Source of the DNA: Parabacteroides sp. Marseille-P3160
GTDB taxonomy: Bacteria > Bacteroidota > Bacteroidia > Bacteroidales > Tannerellaceae
DNA length: 64,000 nt
Direction: 5' to 3'
NCBI RefSeq assembly: GCF_900162725.1
Contig: NZ_LT799418.1
Coordinates: 3,616,096-3,680,095, forward strand
A model generated the notes under the pieces. That model ran no database searches and had not been told where the DNA came from. It worked only from the letters and a program-made list of their open reading frames with translations. Positions 58,301-64,000 of the stretch are shown in pieces (the first letter of the stretch is position 1; each line of letters begins with the position of its first letter). A program made the position numbers and the translations under genes.

Positions 58301-58678
58301 TGTGTCGCTTTTCCTGGATAACAAAATATAGTTATTTTGAAATTCATAACCTATATCGGTATTATTAAAGGCAGCGTCAAGGTAAGATCCGACTTCGTCC
58401 GTCTTATTTTTCACCTGAATAATCCGTTCTACATCTACATCCCGGTTTCTAAACAAAACCAAATAATCAGTTTGTTTTTCTATAGCAGAAATAAGTTGGC
58501 TGATAGTTAGGTTATTCGTTTCGATTTTTATCCGTATATTCTGTGCATCCGTATTTGTGGCGATTAATTGGAAAACACATACGAAAAGTAAAAAAAGTGA
58601 TATTCTCATAATTCTAAAATAGTCTTTAATTCGTGACTTTTTAATAATAAAGAACGGTAACAAAGGATTAATTTTCAT
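55349..58678 (-). CDS. SusC/RagA-like TonB-dependent transporter with STN domain
   Basis: 1109 residues if started at 58678; an internal ATG at 58609 would give a more usual signal peptide (RISLFLLFVCVFQLIATNTDAQ shortened here to its core FLLFVCVFQLI). An STN (secretin/TonB N-terminal) domain spans about 45-125, which is the signal-receiving module that contacts the FecR anti-sigma. Then a carboxypeptidase-like domain (GIVTDPYGEPVIGANIV), TonB-box EEVVIVGYGIQKKENLTG, plug with ILVDGVAMDLN and YGSRAANGVILVTTK, and the barrel. It is downstream of the ECF sigma/FecR pair, giving a transenvelope signalling circuit. Confidence 0.95.
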   Translation of the reverse strand: MKINPLLPFFIIKKSRIKDYFRIMRISLFLLFVCVFQLIATNTDAQNIRIKIETNNLTISQLISAIEKQTDYLVLFRNRDVDVERIIQVKNKTDEVGSYLDAAFNNTDIGYEFQNNYILLSRKSDTNATLQQAGKRITGIVTDPYGEPVIGANIVEKGTTNGVITDINGNFNLSVTENAVIQVSYIGYISQEINIRNQTKFTITLQEDSQNLEEVVIVGYGIQKKENLTGSISAITGKELVKRPVGQTSMALQGIAPGVTITQRSGQPGNDGGQIQIRGVGTLNNSDPLILVDGVAMDLNSVDPNTIESVSVLKDAASSSIYGSRAANGVILVTTKRAKGKEFSISYNGYAGWQTPTDLPDKVGAIDHMIMLNEAYTNVGRTPLYSQEYIQEYRDKGPTDPDHYPNVDWQKAVYENYAFQQNHFFTLNGGSDKMRLLAAIGYYEQQGLIPNTNYDRITTRLNSDMQFTDRLSAKLDMYVKYDNHKTPGRGVNDVVYWINRTPSIYPDVLSNGKYAVGWDGDNVLAFAKDGGFVKTKSPSVTMSASLNYKLTDYLQANVSYSPTYNNNFSSTFNKSVETFYPDGTLAYTKPGKTALYEHRAWELSHDFKALLNFDRTFATKHNIKLLAGFQWESGLEDYIDASRDTYIFPQYPKLDAGGSDNQRASGSGSEYALASVFGRVNYDYMGKYLFEANVRYDGSSRFDRGHKWGVFPSFSSGWRISEESFWQPLKGIVNNAKFRVSWGQLGNQNIGNYAFASVVAYSSYIIGGQPVTSGAINDMANAAISWEKTEMLDFGLDLQFFSKLSASFDYYDKKTTDILWKLNVPLTQGLNPTYQNAAKVSNKGWDLELRWNDRINDFTYGATFMLSDVKNEVKDLRGISMTGLTVNREGYPVNSIYGLEAIGFIKEDDYNADGSYKYATQFGAFAPGDIKYKDQNKDGIINDKDEVIIGNTVPRYTYSLNLDAGWKGFDFSMFWQGVGKVDGFLNKQATMPFYWGASALEMHKDRWTPENQNARFPRFAFNETNNEQNSSFWVANAAYLRLKNVTLGYTLPKTITSKVNLSNVRCYVSGQNLLSIDDFWDGFDVEAGVGDGAYYPQVKVFTVGLDVKF

Positions 58679-58734
58679 ATCTTTGTCTGTATTAAGTAAA
58701 TACTAAAGTTAATATCTCGGTGTTTGCTTGATTT

Positions 58735-58775
58735 GCCACGACAGATGGCTCCAACATCTGCCGTGGCGCTTTTTT
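58735..58775. other. Strong hairpin with U-tract on the plus strand between fecR and susC genes
   Basis: Arms GCCACGACAGATG (58735-58747) and CATCTGCCGTGGC (58755-58767) form a 13-bp stem with one mismatch, followed by GCTTTTTT on the plus strand. All nearby genes run on the minus strand, so as a Rho-independent terminator it would act on antisense transcripts. On the minus strand the stem is preceded by an A-run and has no T-run after it, so it may instead be a structured leader of the susC mRNA. Confidence 0.7.
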
Positions 58776-58824
58776 AATAAGTTTATTTCATAGGCTATCA
58801 GATTTTAAATTAGACATATAAAGG

Positions 58825-59799
58825 TTATTTGCTCAGTGTTATTTTGTTGTTCTCTTCATCCTTTATCGCCCTGAAAGCGTGGATTCGTTGCATCAAACGA
58901 AGTATCTCGTCAATGCCATCCCGTTGTCTGAATTTTCCGGTGTATTCCCATTCAAGTATGGAAGGGTCTTTTACCTCAATACCAATATCATAATATAATT
59001 CCAACCTCTTAAGGATATTACTTAACGGCTCATTATAAAAGCTGTATATACCCTCTTTCCATAAAAAGTAATCTGCATGTGGAATAGTTTCAACAGATAT
59101 ATTTTTCTCATTAACGGCTACTTGCTCATTCGGTCTTAAAATGATTCCTTTGGATTCCATCCCGGAAAAATAAACTTGCAGACTTCCTTCAATAAGACTA
59201 ATACGGCTAACTTTCTCTTCCGGATAACTATACACATTGAATGTTGTTCCCAGCACCTTCATATTTATCCCTTTAGAAGAAACAATAAAAGGTTTTTCCG
59301 CATCTTTTGCAACTTCAAAATAGGCTTCCCCTTCAACTTCTACCCGTCTTTCGTCACCGGTAAATGCCGTAGGGTAAGTTAATTTGGTTTGTGCATTTAA
59401 CCAGACAACCGTTCCGTCCTGCAAAGTCATACTTACGCGTTGGCCTGCCGGTACATAAAGCGATACATCCGACGAAGCGGTCCTTATAAGTGAGTAGTTA
59501 TATATATGATATAGATGTACTGAAATAATAATAAAGGCAATAGCTGCAGCATATCCGATAGTCTGCCGTACAATCCGGCGTAAATTTTGCGTCTTTATCC
59601 GGCGCATAAAAAAACCATAACCCCGTTTGCTGTCTTCTTCATTTATAACAGTATCGGATAAAGAAAGCAGGGCATGCGCATTTTGGTACCTGGTGAATTC
59701 AGCTTGTAAATTTTTATCTGATTCTATCTTTTTAAGTAATTCGAATCGCTCATTAATAGAGAGTTCACCCTGGAAATATTTTTCTATTTGTTCGTTCAT
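58825..59799 (-). CDS. FecR-family anti-sigma factor
   Basis: 324 residues: a short N-terminal sigma-binding domain (FERFELLKKIE-type helix; QGELSINERFELLKK here), one membrane helix at 81-100 (GYAAAIAFIIISVHLYHIY), then the periplasmic FecR domain (VSLYVPAGQRVSMTLQDGT, EGEAYFEVAKD, MKVLGTTFNVYSY) and a C-terminal DUF4974-like domain (NILKRLELYYDIGIEV). It transmits the SusC STN signal to the ECF sigma encoded 76 bp upstream. The gap suggests co-transcription with it. Confidence 0.95.
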   Translation of the reverse strand: MNEQIEKYFQGELSINERFELLKKIESDKNLQAEFTRYQNAHALLSLSDTVINEEDSKRGYGFFMRRIKTQNLRRIVRQTIGYAAAIAFIIISVHLYHIYNYSLIRTASSDVSLYVPAGQRVSMTLQDGTVVWLNAQTKLTYPTAFTGDERRVEVEGEAYFEVAKDAEKPFIVSSKGINMKVLGTTFNVYSYPEEKVSRISLIEGSLQVYFSGMESKGIILRPNEQVAVNEKNISVETIPHADYFLWKEGIYSFYNEPLSNILKRLELYYDIGIEVKDPSILEWEYTGKFRQRDGIDEILRLMQRIHAFRAIKDEENNKITLSK

Positions 59800-59874
59800 A
59801 ATATTTTGTCTTATATATAAGACACCTAAACGAAAAAAATCCGTTAATAAAAATCATTTAATAAGTAGAAAAAA

Positions 59875-60438
59875 TTAAAGATTTAAGAGAAAAAGCAGCA
59901 ATGGTAAATAGTCTTTCAGCTCTGTCCGTAACTTTTTATAAGCAATCTTCATTTGGCTTTCTATGGTGTTGGTTGAGATATTTAATTCAGCAGCAATTTC
60001 TTTTTGTTTTTTTCCTTCGATCTTACTCATTATAAAGATCTGGCGACATCTATCCGGAAGAGAGTCAAGAGCCCGGACCAATATTTCCCGTGTCTCTTGT
60101 TCAGAAAATAAATCCTGATCCAAAGCTTCCAGTGAATTTAAACTGGCTTGCATTGTCAATCTATGCGTTTGTTGTATTTGGTCGGCAGTTTCTTTCTTTA
60201 TAATCTGATGACGCAGATAGTTCAGACATTTATTCTTAACTGATGTAAAAAGATAAGCAATCAGATTTACTGGCATCGAAAGCACTTCCTTTTTCTCCCA
60301 AAGATCAGCGAAAACATCCTGTACAATATTCTCGGCATCTTCTTCCGATAATACATACACTTTTGCAAAATATTTCATCTTTGAAAAATAGGCAAGGTAA
60401 ATACTTTCAAAGTCATTATAATTCCGTTGCTTCTCCAA
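59875..60438 (-). CDS. ECF-family RNA polymerase sigma factor (Bacteroidetes Sus type)
   Basis: 187 residues beginning with a TTG: upstream of it there is an in-frame stop within a few codons, and no ATG lies before region 2. Region 2 is FSKMKYFAKVYVLSEEDAENIVQDVFADLW and region 4 DRCRQIFIMSKIEGKKQKEIAAELN followed by TIESQMKIAYKKL; these are given in short pieces as KYFAKVYVLSEEDAENI, IVQDVFADLW and IFIMSKIEGKKQKEIAA. It drives the downstream susC-type operon when FecR releases it. A nearly perfect housekeeping promoter lies at 60608-60639. Confidence 0.93.
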   Translation of the reverse strand: MEKQRNYNDFESIYLAYFSKMKYFAKVYVLSEEDAENIVQDVFADLWEKKEVLSMPVNLIAYLFTSVKNKCLNYLRHQIIKKETADQIQQTHRLTMQASLNSLEALDQDLFSEQETREILVRALDSLPDRCRQIFIMSKIEGKKQKEIAAELNISTNTIESQMKIAYKKLRTELKDYLPLLLFLLNL

Positions 60439-60607
60439 AATTATTTATTTCTTAAAACATACTATTAATACATCCTATACAGAAACTCACCGTAGATTAC
60501 TAAAATTAAACGAATTTATTTTGTTGACAATGAACAACTTTTTCATTTTAATATATTAAGATACTAAGGGTTCCAATAAAATAAATTTTCTCTTAAAAAG
60601 ACACTAT

Positions 60608-60639
60608 CAAAGGTATCTCATTTTCTTTATATAGCCAAA
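60608..60639 (-). promoter_or_regulatory. Promoter of the ECF sigma gene
   Basis: On the minus strand TTTG (60636-60639) and TACCTTTG (60608-60615) are exactly 20 bp apart, a full match to the Bacteroidetes housekeeping promoter. The predicted leader is about 160 bases long. Although this is far from the TTG start, it is the best promoter match in the region. Confidence 0.6.
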
Positions 60640-60668
60640 TAGACACTAAGGTTTAAGGGCAAATACAT

Positions 60669-60971
60669 TTAAAAATTACATCGTCAGGTAACAAAATTCC
60701 CGTTGTGCCCCGTTGTGGCGTAGTTCCCCGTTTTTCCGATTTGGAAGTAATTGCCTTGAGCCTGACAGCAGAATCCTTGAGTATTGATAGTGAGCACCTT
60801 TTATTTGCCAAATTGGAATCGGATTACAAGGATGATTTTTCTAACCTGATCTCAAGGCGTCAATATAATGACCGGAGGAAATACTTGTTCGGCTTGACCG
60901 ATCGTATCCGTAAAAGTATGGTTGAGTGGCTCAATTTTTTTTATTTATTCAACCATTCCACTTATTTTTAA
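60669..60971 (+). pseudogene. Truncated IS982-type transposase fragment
   Basis: A plus-strand open frame of about 88-100 codons that resembles the N-terminal part of IS982-family transposases: PRFSDLEVIALSLTAESLS, FAKLESDYKDDF, and LISRRQYNDRRKYLFGLT then RIRKSMVEWLN. Homology stops around 60936 and the frame runs into unrelated sequence ending FFYLFNHSTYF. No ATG, catalytic DDE residues, C-terminal part or inverted repeats are seen, so it is a degenerate 5' remnant of an insertion. It marks the boundary between the Sus locus and the decayed lipoprotein. Confidence 0.7.
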
Positions 60972-61352
60972 TGCCACTGATTGCTCTCTCCTTCGGCGTG
61001 TTACCACCCAGTATAATTTGTTTATGCAGATCTCCGATTCTGGGATTGAGAGTGGGGTTCCCTATGGAAAGCACTTTGTTTTCTTTATCCAACAGGAAGC
61101 ACTGAAACTCCATTTCGTGCGGAAAGTGATTTAACTGATCGATCTTATTTTCCGTGTCTATGAAGACCGAATATCGGAAGTCATCCCGTTTTAGTAAAGA
61201 GAGCAGTTCTTTTCTGTCTTTGGGATGGAGATAAAAGAAAAACCAGTTTTTCCTACCCATTCTTTCACAATGTGTTCACTTCTTGTCCTTTTCTCGTCTT
61301 TGCAGGAAAGGCAGATAAAGCCTAACAGGGCGAATAGTATTAACTTCTTCAT
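60949..61352 (-). pseudogene. Decayed thioredoxin-like/BF2989-neighbour type lipoprotein gene (deletion and frameshift)
   Basis: On the minus strand an ATG at 61352 opens a lipoprotein start (MKKLILFALLGFICLSC, Cys17), then KDEKRTRSEHIVKEWVGK. In the family I would expect HIVKEW to continue into a long domain with a CxxC loop, but that frame is nonsense after GK and stops soon. In another frame, from about 61260, a homologous C-terminal part follows: FFFYLHPKDRKELLSLLKRD, VFIDTENKID, FQCFLLDKENKVLSIGNP. So a central segment of perhaps 100 codons is missing and the frames no longer match. The 103-codon open frame 60949-61260 by itself is not an intact gene. Confidence 0.75.
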
Positions 61353-61419
61353 AATATAAACGATTAGTATCGGTAAATAAACAAAAAGAAATGAAGATAA
61401 ATAACAGGAAAAACGGTCT

Positions 61420-61448
61420 CAATTCTGACGCAATTCTGACGCAATTTC
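61420..61448. repeat. 11-bp tandem repeat
   Basis: CAATTCTGACG occurs twice in tandem (61420-61430, 61431-61441) followed by a partial third copy CAATTTC. Confidence 0.85.
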
Positions 61449-61560
61449 ATGGGGCGCTTGGTTCTATTTTTCCATTTGCGTTAAAAAAAAATAATTCTTA
61501 CTTGGAAATGGCATCATTCCTGCCTGACAGATGTATCTTTGGGTATTTCCAATTATATTT

Positions 61561-61648
61561 TTGACAACTGTCAAAAATAAGTTTAACAGCTGTCAAAAAA
61601 TAGTTCAACAACTGTCAAAAATATATTCAATAATTGTCGAAAATATAA
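61561..61648. repeat. Four tandem 22-bp repeats (iteron-like) upstream of HU-HIG gene
   Basis: Four head-to-tail units at 61561, 61583, 61605 and 61627, each exactly 22 bp with the consensus TTCAACAACTGTCAAAAATA plus two bases; later copies carry more changes. Each contains a near-palindromic TTGACAACTGTCAA-type core, and the first copy extended leftward forms the palindrome TATATTTTTGAC-N4-GTCAAAAATA. Period 22 is two helical turns, so protein bound to the units would lie on one face of the DNA. There are no spacers, so it is not a CRISPR. Confidence 0.85.
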
Positions 61649-61667
61649 TTTGATTGCAACCTTGGAG

Positions 61668-61709
61668 ACTTTGCCAGGTAACAACCGGAGTATTGTTGCC
61701 TGGCAAAGT
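61668..61709. other. 17-bp-stem hairpin between array and HU-HIG gene
   Basis: Arms ACTTTGCCAGGTAACAA (61668-61684) and TTGTTGCCTGGCAAAGT (61693-61709) pair throughout with a single G-T wobble; loop CCGGAGTA. No T-run follows, so it is not a standard terminator; it could be a cruciform, a structured leader, or a relic of a mobile element end. Confidence 0.8.
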
Positions 61710-61771
61710 AAAAGAGGATTCCCGTTTGTTGCGTACTTTATTTTATTATATTGTAATACAGTATTTTAATT

Positions 61772-62365
61772 ATGACAGCACAGTTTGAAGTTTATAAAAG
61801 TCCGAATCCGAAGAAGGAGGATTCAACGGTTTGGTACCACGCCCGTTTAGTATCGAGCGGTACGATACGGATCAATGATCTGGTGCGTGAAATCAATGAG
61901 AACACCTCTTTTAGTCCGGCCGATGTGCGTGGTTTGCTCCAAGCATTTTTTGATACACTTACTTATCACTTAAGGGCGGGGGAGAGCGTGGAGCTCGAAG
62001 GGCTCGGCTATTTCTCGGTCTCGGTAGAAAGCCCTCAGGTGGAAGATCCGAAAGAGATCCGTACAGGGAATGTGCATTTCAAGGCTGTGAATTACCGTTG
62101 TTCGGTTGCGTTGAAAGAAAAACTCAAGACCATGCGGATAGGGCATTCCCCTAAAGAGGAAACGCCGGTCTATTCTGCGGAAAAGCGTCAGGAACGTATC
62201 CTGAACTACCTTCGGAAAAAAGGCATTGTGGGGAGCAGCGAATGTATGGATCTCAACGGATGTACCCGATATCAGGCGCTTCAGGATCTGAAGAGTCTGA
62301 TCAATGAACAGAAAATTACCCGGATCGGACGCCGCAAAGCTTCTTATTATACGTTGGTTCAATAA
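61772..62365 (+). CDS. HU-HIG family DNA-binding protein with C-terminal winged helix (2)
   Basis: 197 residues. Residues about 1-120 are an HU-like domain (INENTSFSPADVRG, VELEGLGYFSVSVES), and residues about 135-197 a winged helix (RQERILNYLRKKGI, TRYQALQDLKSLINEQ, IGRRKASYYTLVQ). It has the same architecture as the protein at 327-923, with matching SPADV and LEGxGYFS motifs but otherwise different sequence. Genes of this class are scattered in Bacteroidetes genomes, often with mobile or capsule regions. The leader holds the iteron-like array and a large hairpin. Followed 110 bp later by RNase P RNA. Confidence 0.82.
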   Translation: MTAQFEVYKSPNPKKEDSTVWYHARLVSSGTIRINDLVREINENTSFSPADVRGLLQAFFDTLTYHLRAGESVELEGLGYFSVSVESPQVEDPKEIRTGNVHFKAVNYRCSVALKEKLKTMRIGHSPKEETPVYSAEKRQERILNYLRKKGIVGSSECMDLNGCTRYQALQDLKSLINEQKITRIGRRKASYYTLVQ

Positions 62366-62460
62366 AAATGTACTCTTTTGGAAGAATCTCTTTTTCTACA
62401 AAGTATTTGTTAGTAAAGAAAAGGAATCCGCCGATTTCTTTACAACTCCATGATTATTCC

Positions 62461-62468
62461 TATCTTTG
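62461..62468 (+). promoter_or_regulatory. Putative -7 box of rnpB
   Basis: TATCTTTG matches TAnnTTTG and lies 9 bp before the predicted RNase P RNA 5' stem, exactly where a -7 box is expected. The -33 region (62435-62442) is T-rich but lacks a TTTG. Confidence 0.5.
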
Positions 62469-62473
62469 CTCCT

Positions 62474-62838
62474 ATTGCAGCAGACCGGTCTGTCGCCGAT
62501 CCTTCGGGATGGGAGGAAAGTCCGGGCAACACAGAGCGCCATACTTCTTAACGGGAAGCTATCCGCGAGGGTGGAGTAACGTAACAGAAAATGACCGCCG
62601 TTCCGACGGTAAGGGTGAAAAGGCGAGGTAAGAGCTCACCGGGTTTCGCAGCAATGCGAGACGCCGTACGTCTTATGGGTTGTAAGGTCATGTATACCGG
62701 CGTAAGTAGGATGGCTCGTCCGATGCCGGGGGGTAGACCGCTGGAGTGTACCGGCGACGGTATGCTTAGATAAATGACAGACATTCCTTTCCTCGGGAAG
62801 GAGTACAGAACCCGGCTTACAGGTCTGCTGCTTTTTTT
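62474..62838 (+). ncRNA. rnpB: RNase P RNA, bacterial class A
   Basis: Catalytic RNA of RNase P, which trims tRNA 5' ends. The universally conserved blocks appear in order: GAGGAAAGTCCGGGC with ACACAGAGC, ACAGAAAATGACC, AAGGGTGAAAAGGCGAGGTAA with GAGCTCACCG, AGATAAATGACAGACA, and ACAGAACCCGGCTTACAGG. The P1 helix closes between GCAGCAGACC (62477-62486) and GGTCTGCTGC (62822-62831), and a run of T (62832-62838) provides the terminator. The next gene starts 24 bp after P1. Confidence 0.97.
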
Positions 62839-62854
62839 ATTTAACAATATATGT

Positions 62855-64000
62855 ATGGAAACCGGAACAAAAAAAACGATCGGAGAACAGATAAATGACT
62901 TTCTGACAAAAACCATTCGTTTTGTCACCTACGATATTTGGCGGATCACCGACAAGGAGGTCGTCGGCTTCCGGCAAATCTATATCAACACGATCAAAAC
63001 CATTATTCTTGCCATACGCGGATTTCAGGATGAAGGACTACAGACAAGAGCCTCGGCACTGACTTACAGCACGCTGCTTTCCATTGTGCCCTTGTTGGCC
63101 GTATTGGTCGGTATCGCAACCGGCTTCGGGATGCAAGAGACCGTACAAAAGCAATTGTTCGAGTATTTCCCTGGGCAGACTGTCGCCCTCACCAAGGCCT
63201 TCGAATTTGTGCAAAGTTATCTTGCCCAGGCACAAGGCGGAGTAATCATCGGCGTCGGCTTTATCTTTCTATTCTATACGGTGGTCAATTTGATCTCGTC
63301 GATCGAAGATACGTTTAATCAGATCTGGCAAATACAAAAATCCCGCCCCTGGTACCGGAAAATAACGGATTACCTGGCGCTGTTCCTTATCCTGCCGATA
63401 TTGATGACCATATCCAGCGGTATTTCGATCTTCATGTCTACGCTGCGGAATTCTTTCCTCAGCAATTACATCCTTTTTACGCCGTTCGTAGACACCCTGC
63501 TCAACATCGCCCCCTTCGTCATCATTATACTTGTTTTCACCTTTTTGTATATTTTCCTGCCCAATACGAAAGTCCGCTTTCTAAACGGGTTGATCGCCGG
63601 GGTGATCACCGGATTTGCATTCCAGCTTTTCCAATACCTATACATTAGCGGACAGATCTGGGTTAGTAAATACAATGCCATCTACGGTAGTTTTGCAGCC
63701 CTTCCCCTCCTCCTGCTCTGGCTGCAACTCTCCTGGTTGCTTTGCCTCTTCGGGGCGGAGATCGCCTACGCCTCCCAGAATGTAAAGAAGTTCAGCTTCG
63801 AAAGGGATAGCAAGAACATCAGCAGGCGCTATAAGGATTACCTGACTCTACTGATCGCTTCGCTTATTGTCAAACGCTTCGAAAAGGGGGAAGAACCTTA
63901 TACTGCCGACGAATTATCCGACCTGTACCAGATTCCGATCCGGCTGACGACCGATATCCTCTATCTTCTGAAAGACCTCGGAATCATTACGGAAACCCTT
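62855..64000 (+). CDS. YihY/BrkB-family membrane protein, right edge incomplete
   Basis: The frame starts with an ATG at 62855 (METGTKKTIG) and is open to the end of the window, 382 codons. It has a BrkB/YihY domain of six hydrophobic segments (LIVPLLAVLVGIATGF-type first helix, seen here as LLSIVPLLAVLVGIATGFG; GVIIGVGFIFLFYTVVNLIS; LALFLILPILMTISSGI; PFVIIILVFTFLYIFLP; GVITGFAFQLFQYLYIS; LPLLLLWLQLSWLLCLFGAEIAYA, each in abbreviated form). The C-terminal part begins a winged-helix-like region (TADELSDLYQIPIRLTTDIL). The function is not settled; it was once misannotated as ribonuclease BN. It lies directly after rnpB with no visible promoter of its own. Confidence 0.88.
   Translation, partial: METGTKKTIGEQINDFLTKTIRFVTYDIWRITDKEVVGFRQIYINTIKTIILAIRGFQDEGLQTRASALTYSTLLSIVPLLAVLVGIATGFGMQETVQKQLFEYFPGQTVALTKAFEFVQSYLAQAQGGVIIGVGFIFLFYTVVNLISSIEDTFNQIWQIQKSRPWYRKITDYLALFLILPILMTISSGISIFMSTLRNSFLSNYILFTPFVDTLLNIAPFVIIILVFTFLYIFLPNTKVRFLNGLIAGVITGFAFQLFQYLYISGQIWVSKYNAIYGSFAALPLLLLWLQLSWLLCLFGAEIAYASQNVKKFSFERDSKNISRRYKDYLTLLIASLIVKRFEKGEEPYTADELSDLYQIPIRLTTDILYLLKDLGIITETL

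Larger units (their letters stand above)
61353..61771. other. Repeat-rich leader region of the second HU-HIG gene
   Basis: A 419-bp gene-free stretch packed with repeats: an 11-bp direct repeat at 61420-61448, the 22-bp array at 61561-61648, and a 17-bp-stem hairpin at 61668-61709. A TATCTTTG -7-like box at 61534-61541 and an 8-bp inverted repeat (61502-61509 with 61545-61552) are also there. No protein is encoded. Confidence 0.65.

Noticed and set aside
58735-58775. Terminator ending the sigma-fecR transcript
   Set aside because: The U-run lies on the other strand, so it cannot end a minus-strand transcript in the standard way.
60705-60971. Intact small gene with GTG start
   Set aside because: Homology is to the beginning of a transposase only and ends abruptly; it is a remnant.
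61561-61648. CRISPR array
   Set aside because: The repeats abut directly with no spacers and there are no cas genes.
1-64000. tRNA genes or rRNA operon
   Set aside because: I scanned intergenic regions by eye and saw no T-arm GTTCGA-type pattern with cloverleaf pairing; a tRNAscan run would be decisive.

Overview
The window reads as chromosomal DNA of an anaerobic gut-type Bacteroidales bacterium, closest in flavour to Parabacteroides/Bacteroides; genus cannot be proven without a search. The evidence is two SusC/SusD pairs, an ECF sigma/FecR switch, S1 sulfatases with serine-type active sites, a short primary sigma factor without region 1.1, HU-HIG DNA-binding proteins, a propionyl/methylmalonyl-CoA biotin enzyme set, and several TAnnTTTG -7 boxes with TTTG-like -33 boxes, the Bacteroidetes promoter type. 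No tRNA, 16S/23S/5S rRNA, CRISPR array or intact mobile element was found.

Layout. 1-6 kb: end of an outer-membrane barrel gene, an HU-winged-helix protein, dnaE and trxA. 5.5-7.5 kb: a tRNA-modification methyltransferase and a MATE exporter. 7.5-17.5 kb: a sulfated-glycan utilisation locus (SusC, SusD, two secreted sulfatases) with a divergent DUF4369/FGE-fold protein. 17.5-26.7 kb: sucC-sucD, small lipoproteins, lysS-gpsA-pgi and a HAD phosphatase. 26.7-30.6 kb: a biotin-dependent acyl-CoA carboxylase operon behind a cobalamin riboswitch. 30.6-33.2 kb: a divergent pair, TIM-barrel isomerase and DUF1080/metal-hydrolase fusion. 33.2-38 kb: a TolC-HlyD-ABC2-ABC2 export operon without its own ATPase. 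38-51.4 kb: housekeeping genes (guaA, rsmE, a bifunctional-nuclease-like gene, dnaG, a NatAB-like exporter, an EamA permease, rpoD, htrA). 51.8-60.6 kb: an AT-richer polysaccharide-utilisation locus (ECF sigma, FecR, SusC with STN domain, SusD, FAD oxidoreductase). 60.6-61.4 kb: a decayed patch with an IS982-type transposase fragment and a deleted, frameshifted lipoprotein gene. 61.4-64 kb: a repeat- and hairpin-rich stretch, a second HU-winged-helix gene, RNase P RNA, and the start of a BrkB/YihY membrane protein.

How it works together. The two Sus loci import glycans; one adds desulfation. Succinyl-CoA ligase and the biotin carboxylase/decarboxylase set belong to the succinate-propionate branch, whose methylmalonyl-CoA mutase (not in this window) needs B12, which makes the upstream B12 riboswitch sensible. 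The most unusual non-coding structure lies ahead of the two HU-winged-helix genes: each has 22-23 bp tandem repeats and an inverted repeat about 100-210 bp upstream, and the core of one repeat set recurs as a perfect palindrome 20 kb away.
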